This document shows positions 29,215 to 29,290 of a stretch of 29,290 nucleotides of DNA, piece by piece. This DNA comes from CAKQOE01 sp963627215. Lineage in GTDB: Bacteria > Bacillota > Clostridia > Peptostreptococcales > Anaerovoracaceae. Position 1 is the stretch's first letter. Each line of letters begins with the position of its first letter. The stretch spans positions 1-29,290 of the forward strand of contig CAVGAH010000012.1 of NCBI GenBank assembly GCA_963627215.1, in the 5' to 3' direction. A program made the translations under genes and the position numbers. Below the pieces are notes generated by a model that was not told the origin of the DNA, made no database searches, and worked only from the letters and a program-made list of their open reading frames with translations.

Positions 29215-29290
29215 TTACCTCTTCATACCTTCCTCGCTGTCGAGCATATAAAGCAGGGCGTTGCAGATAGCGGCAGCTACCGTGCTGCCG
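29215..29290 (-). CDS. C-terminal end of an unidentified leftward gene (partial)
   Basis: An open minus-strand frame enters from the right edge and stops at TAA 29217-29215. The visible 24 residues read GSTVAAAICNALLYMLDSEE and then GMKR: an amphipathic Ala-rich helix ending in a charged tail, typical of a globular protein's last helix. Codon use looks like its neighbours. The family cannot be named from this fragment. Confidence 0.5.
   Translation of the reverse strand, partial: GSTVAAAICNALLYMLDSEEGMKR

Noticed and set aside
1..29290. CRISPR arrays, tRNA or rRNA genes, insertion sequences, prophage
   Set aside because: Read by eye on both strands, no regularly spaced repeats, cloverleaf genes, transposase-like or phage-like proteins were found.

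Overview
The window looks like a chromosomal stretch of an anaerobic, moderate-GC Clostridia bacterium, possibly Lachnospiraceae-like. The evidence is a complete rnfCDGEAB cluster in the clostridial gene order, strong AGGAGG-type ribosome sites, ATP-type PEP carboxykinase next to a CstA carrier, and several polar amino-acid ABC importers with lipoprotein receptors. No tRNA, rRNA, transposase, phage gene or CRISPR array was seen. The genus cannot be fixed from the sequence alone.

Layout. 1-651 is mostly non-coding, with the start of a leftward gene, two terminators and structured leader DNA. 652-3927 (+) is an amino-acid ABC importer: two permeases and an ATPase in one operon, then a separately promoted binding lipoprotein. 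4303-8179 (-) is a gluconeogenic and pyruvate-uptake operon: pckA, an unknown 174-residue protein, and cstA. 8579-10416 (-) holds a stand-alone HypE/PurM-like protein and an unknown lipoprotein. 10650-13256 (-) is a second amino-acid ABC importer (receptor, permease, ATPase) with a long structured leader. 13467-15194 (-) is an acyl-CoA-synthetase-like enzyme. 15579-20681 (+) is the Rnf ferredoxin:NAD+ oxidoreductase, followed by stacked terminators. 20986-25950 (-) is a phosphate operon: Na+/Pi symporter with PhoU-like tail, Ppx/GppA, Ppk1. 26461-27237 (+) is a NagD-like HAD phosphatase. 27360-28925 (-) carries moaC and moaA. A leftward gene enters from the right edge.

How the genes fit together. 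Rnf couples reduced ferredoxin oxidation to NAD+ reduction and ion export. The resulting gradient could drive the Na+/Pi carrier and other secondary uptake. PckA and CstA handle the PEP/pyruvate node, the two ABC systems feed amino acids, and Ppk/Ppx manage polyphosphate. MoaA and MoaC start molybdopterin synthesis.

The enzymes are mostly ordinary. The unusual material is between them: a family of 15-bp, 7-1-7 palindromes with a shared GCC-(C/G)-GGC core and varying but self-complementary arms; similar CAGCC-TCAC-GGCTG hairpins in the leaders of both binding-protein genes; two possible three-way-junction leaders; a 92-nt extended hairpin behind one receptor gene; and a repeated 13-mer in front of rnfC. 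All RNA-structure statements come from pairing by eye, not from a folding calculation.
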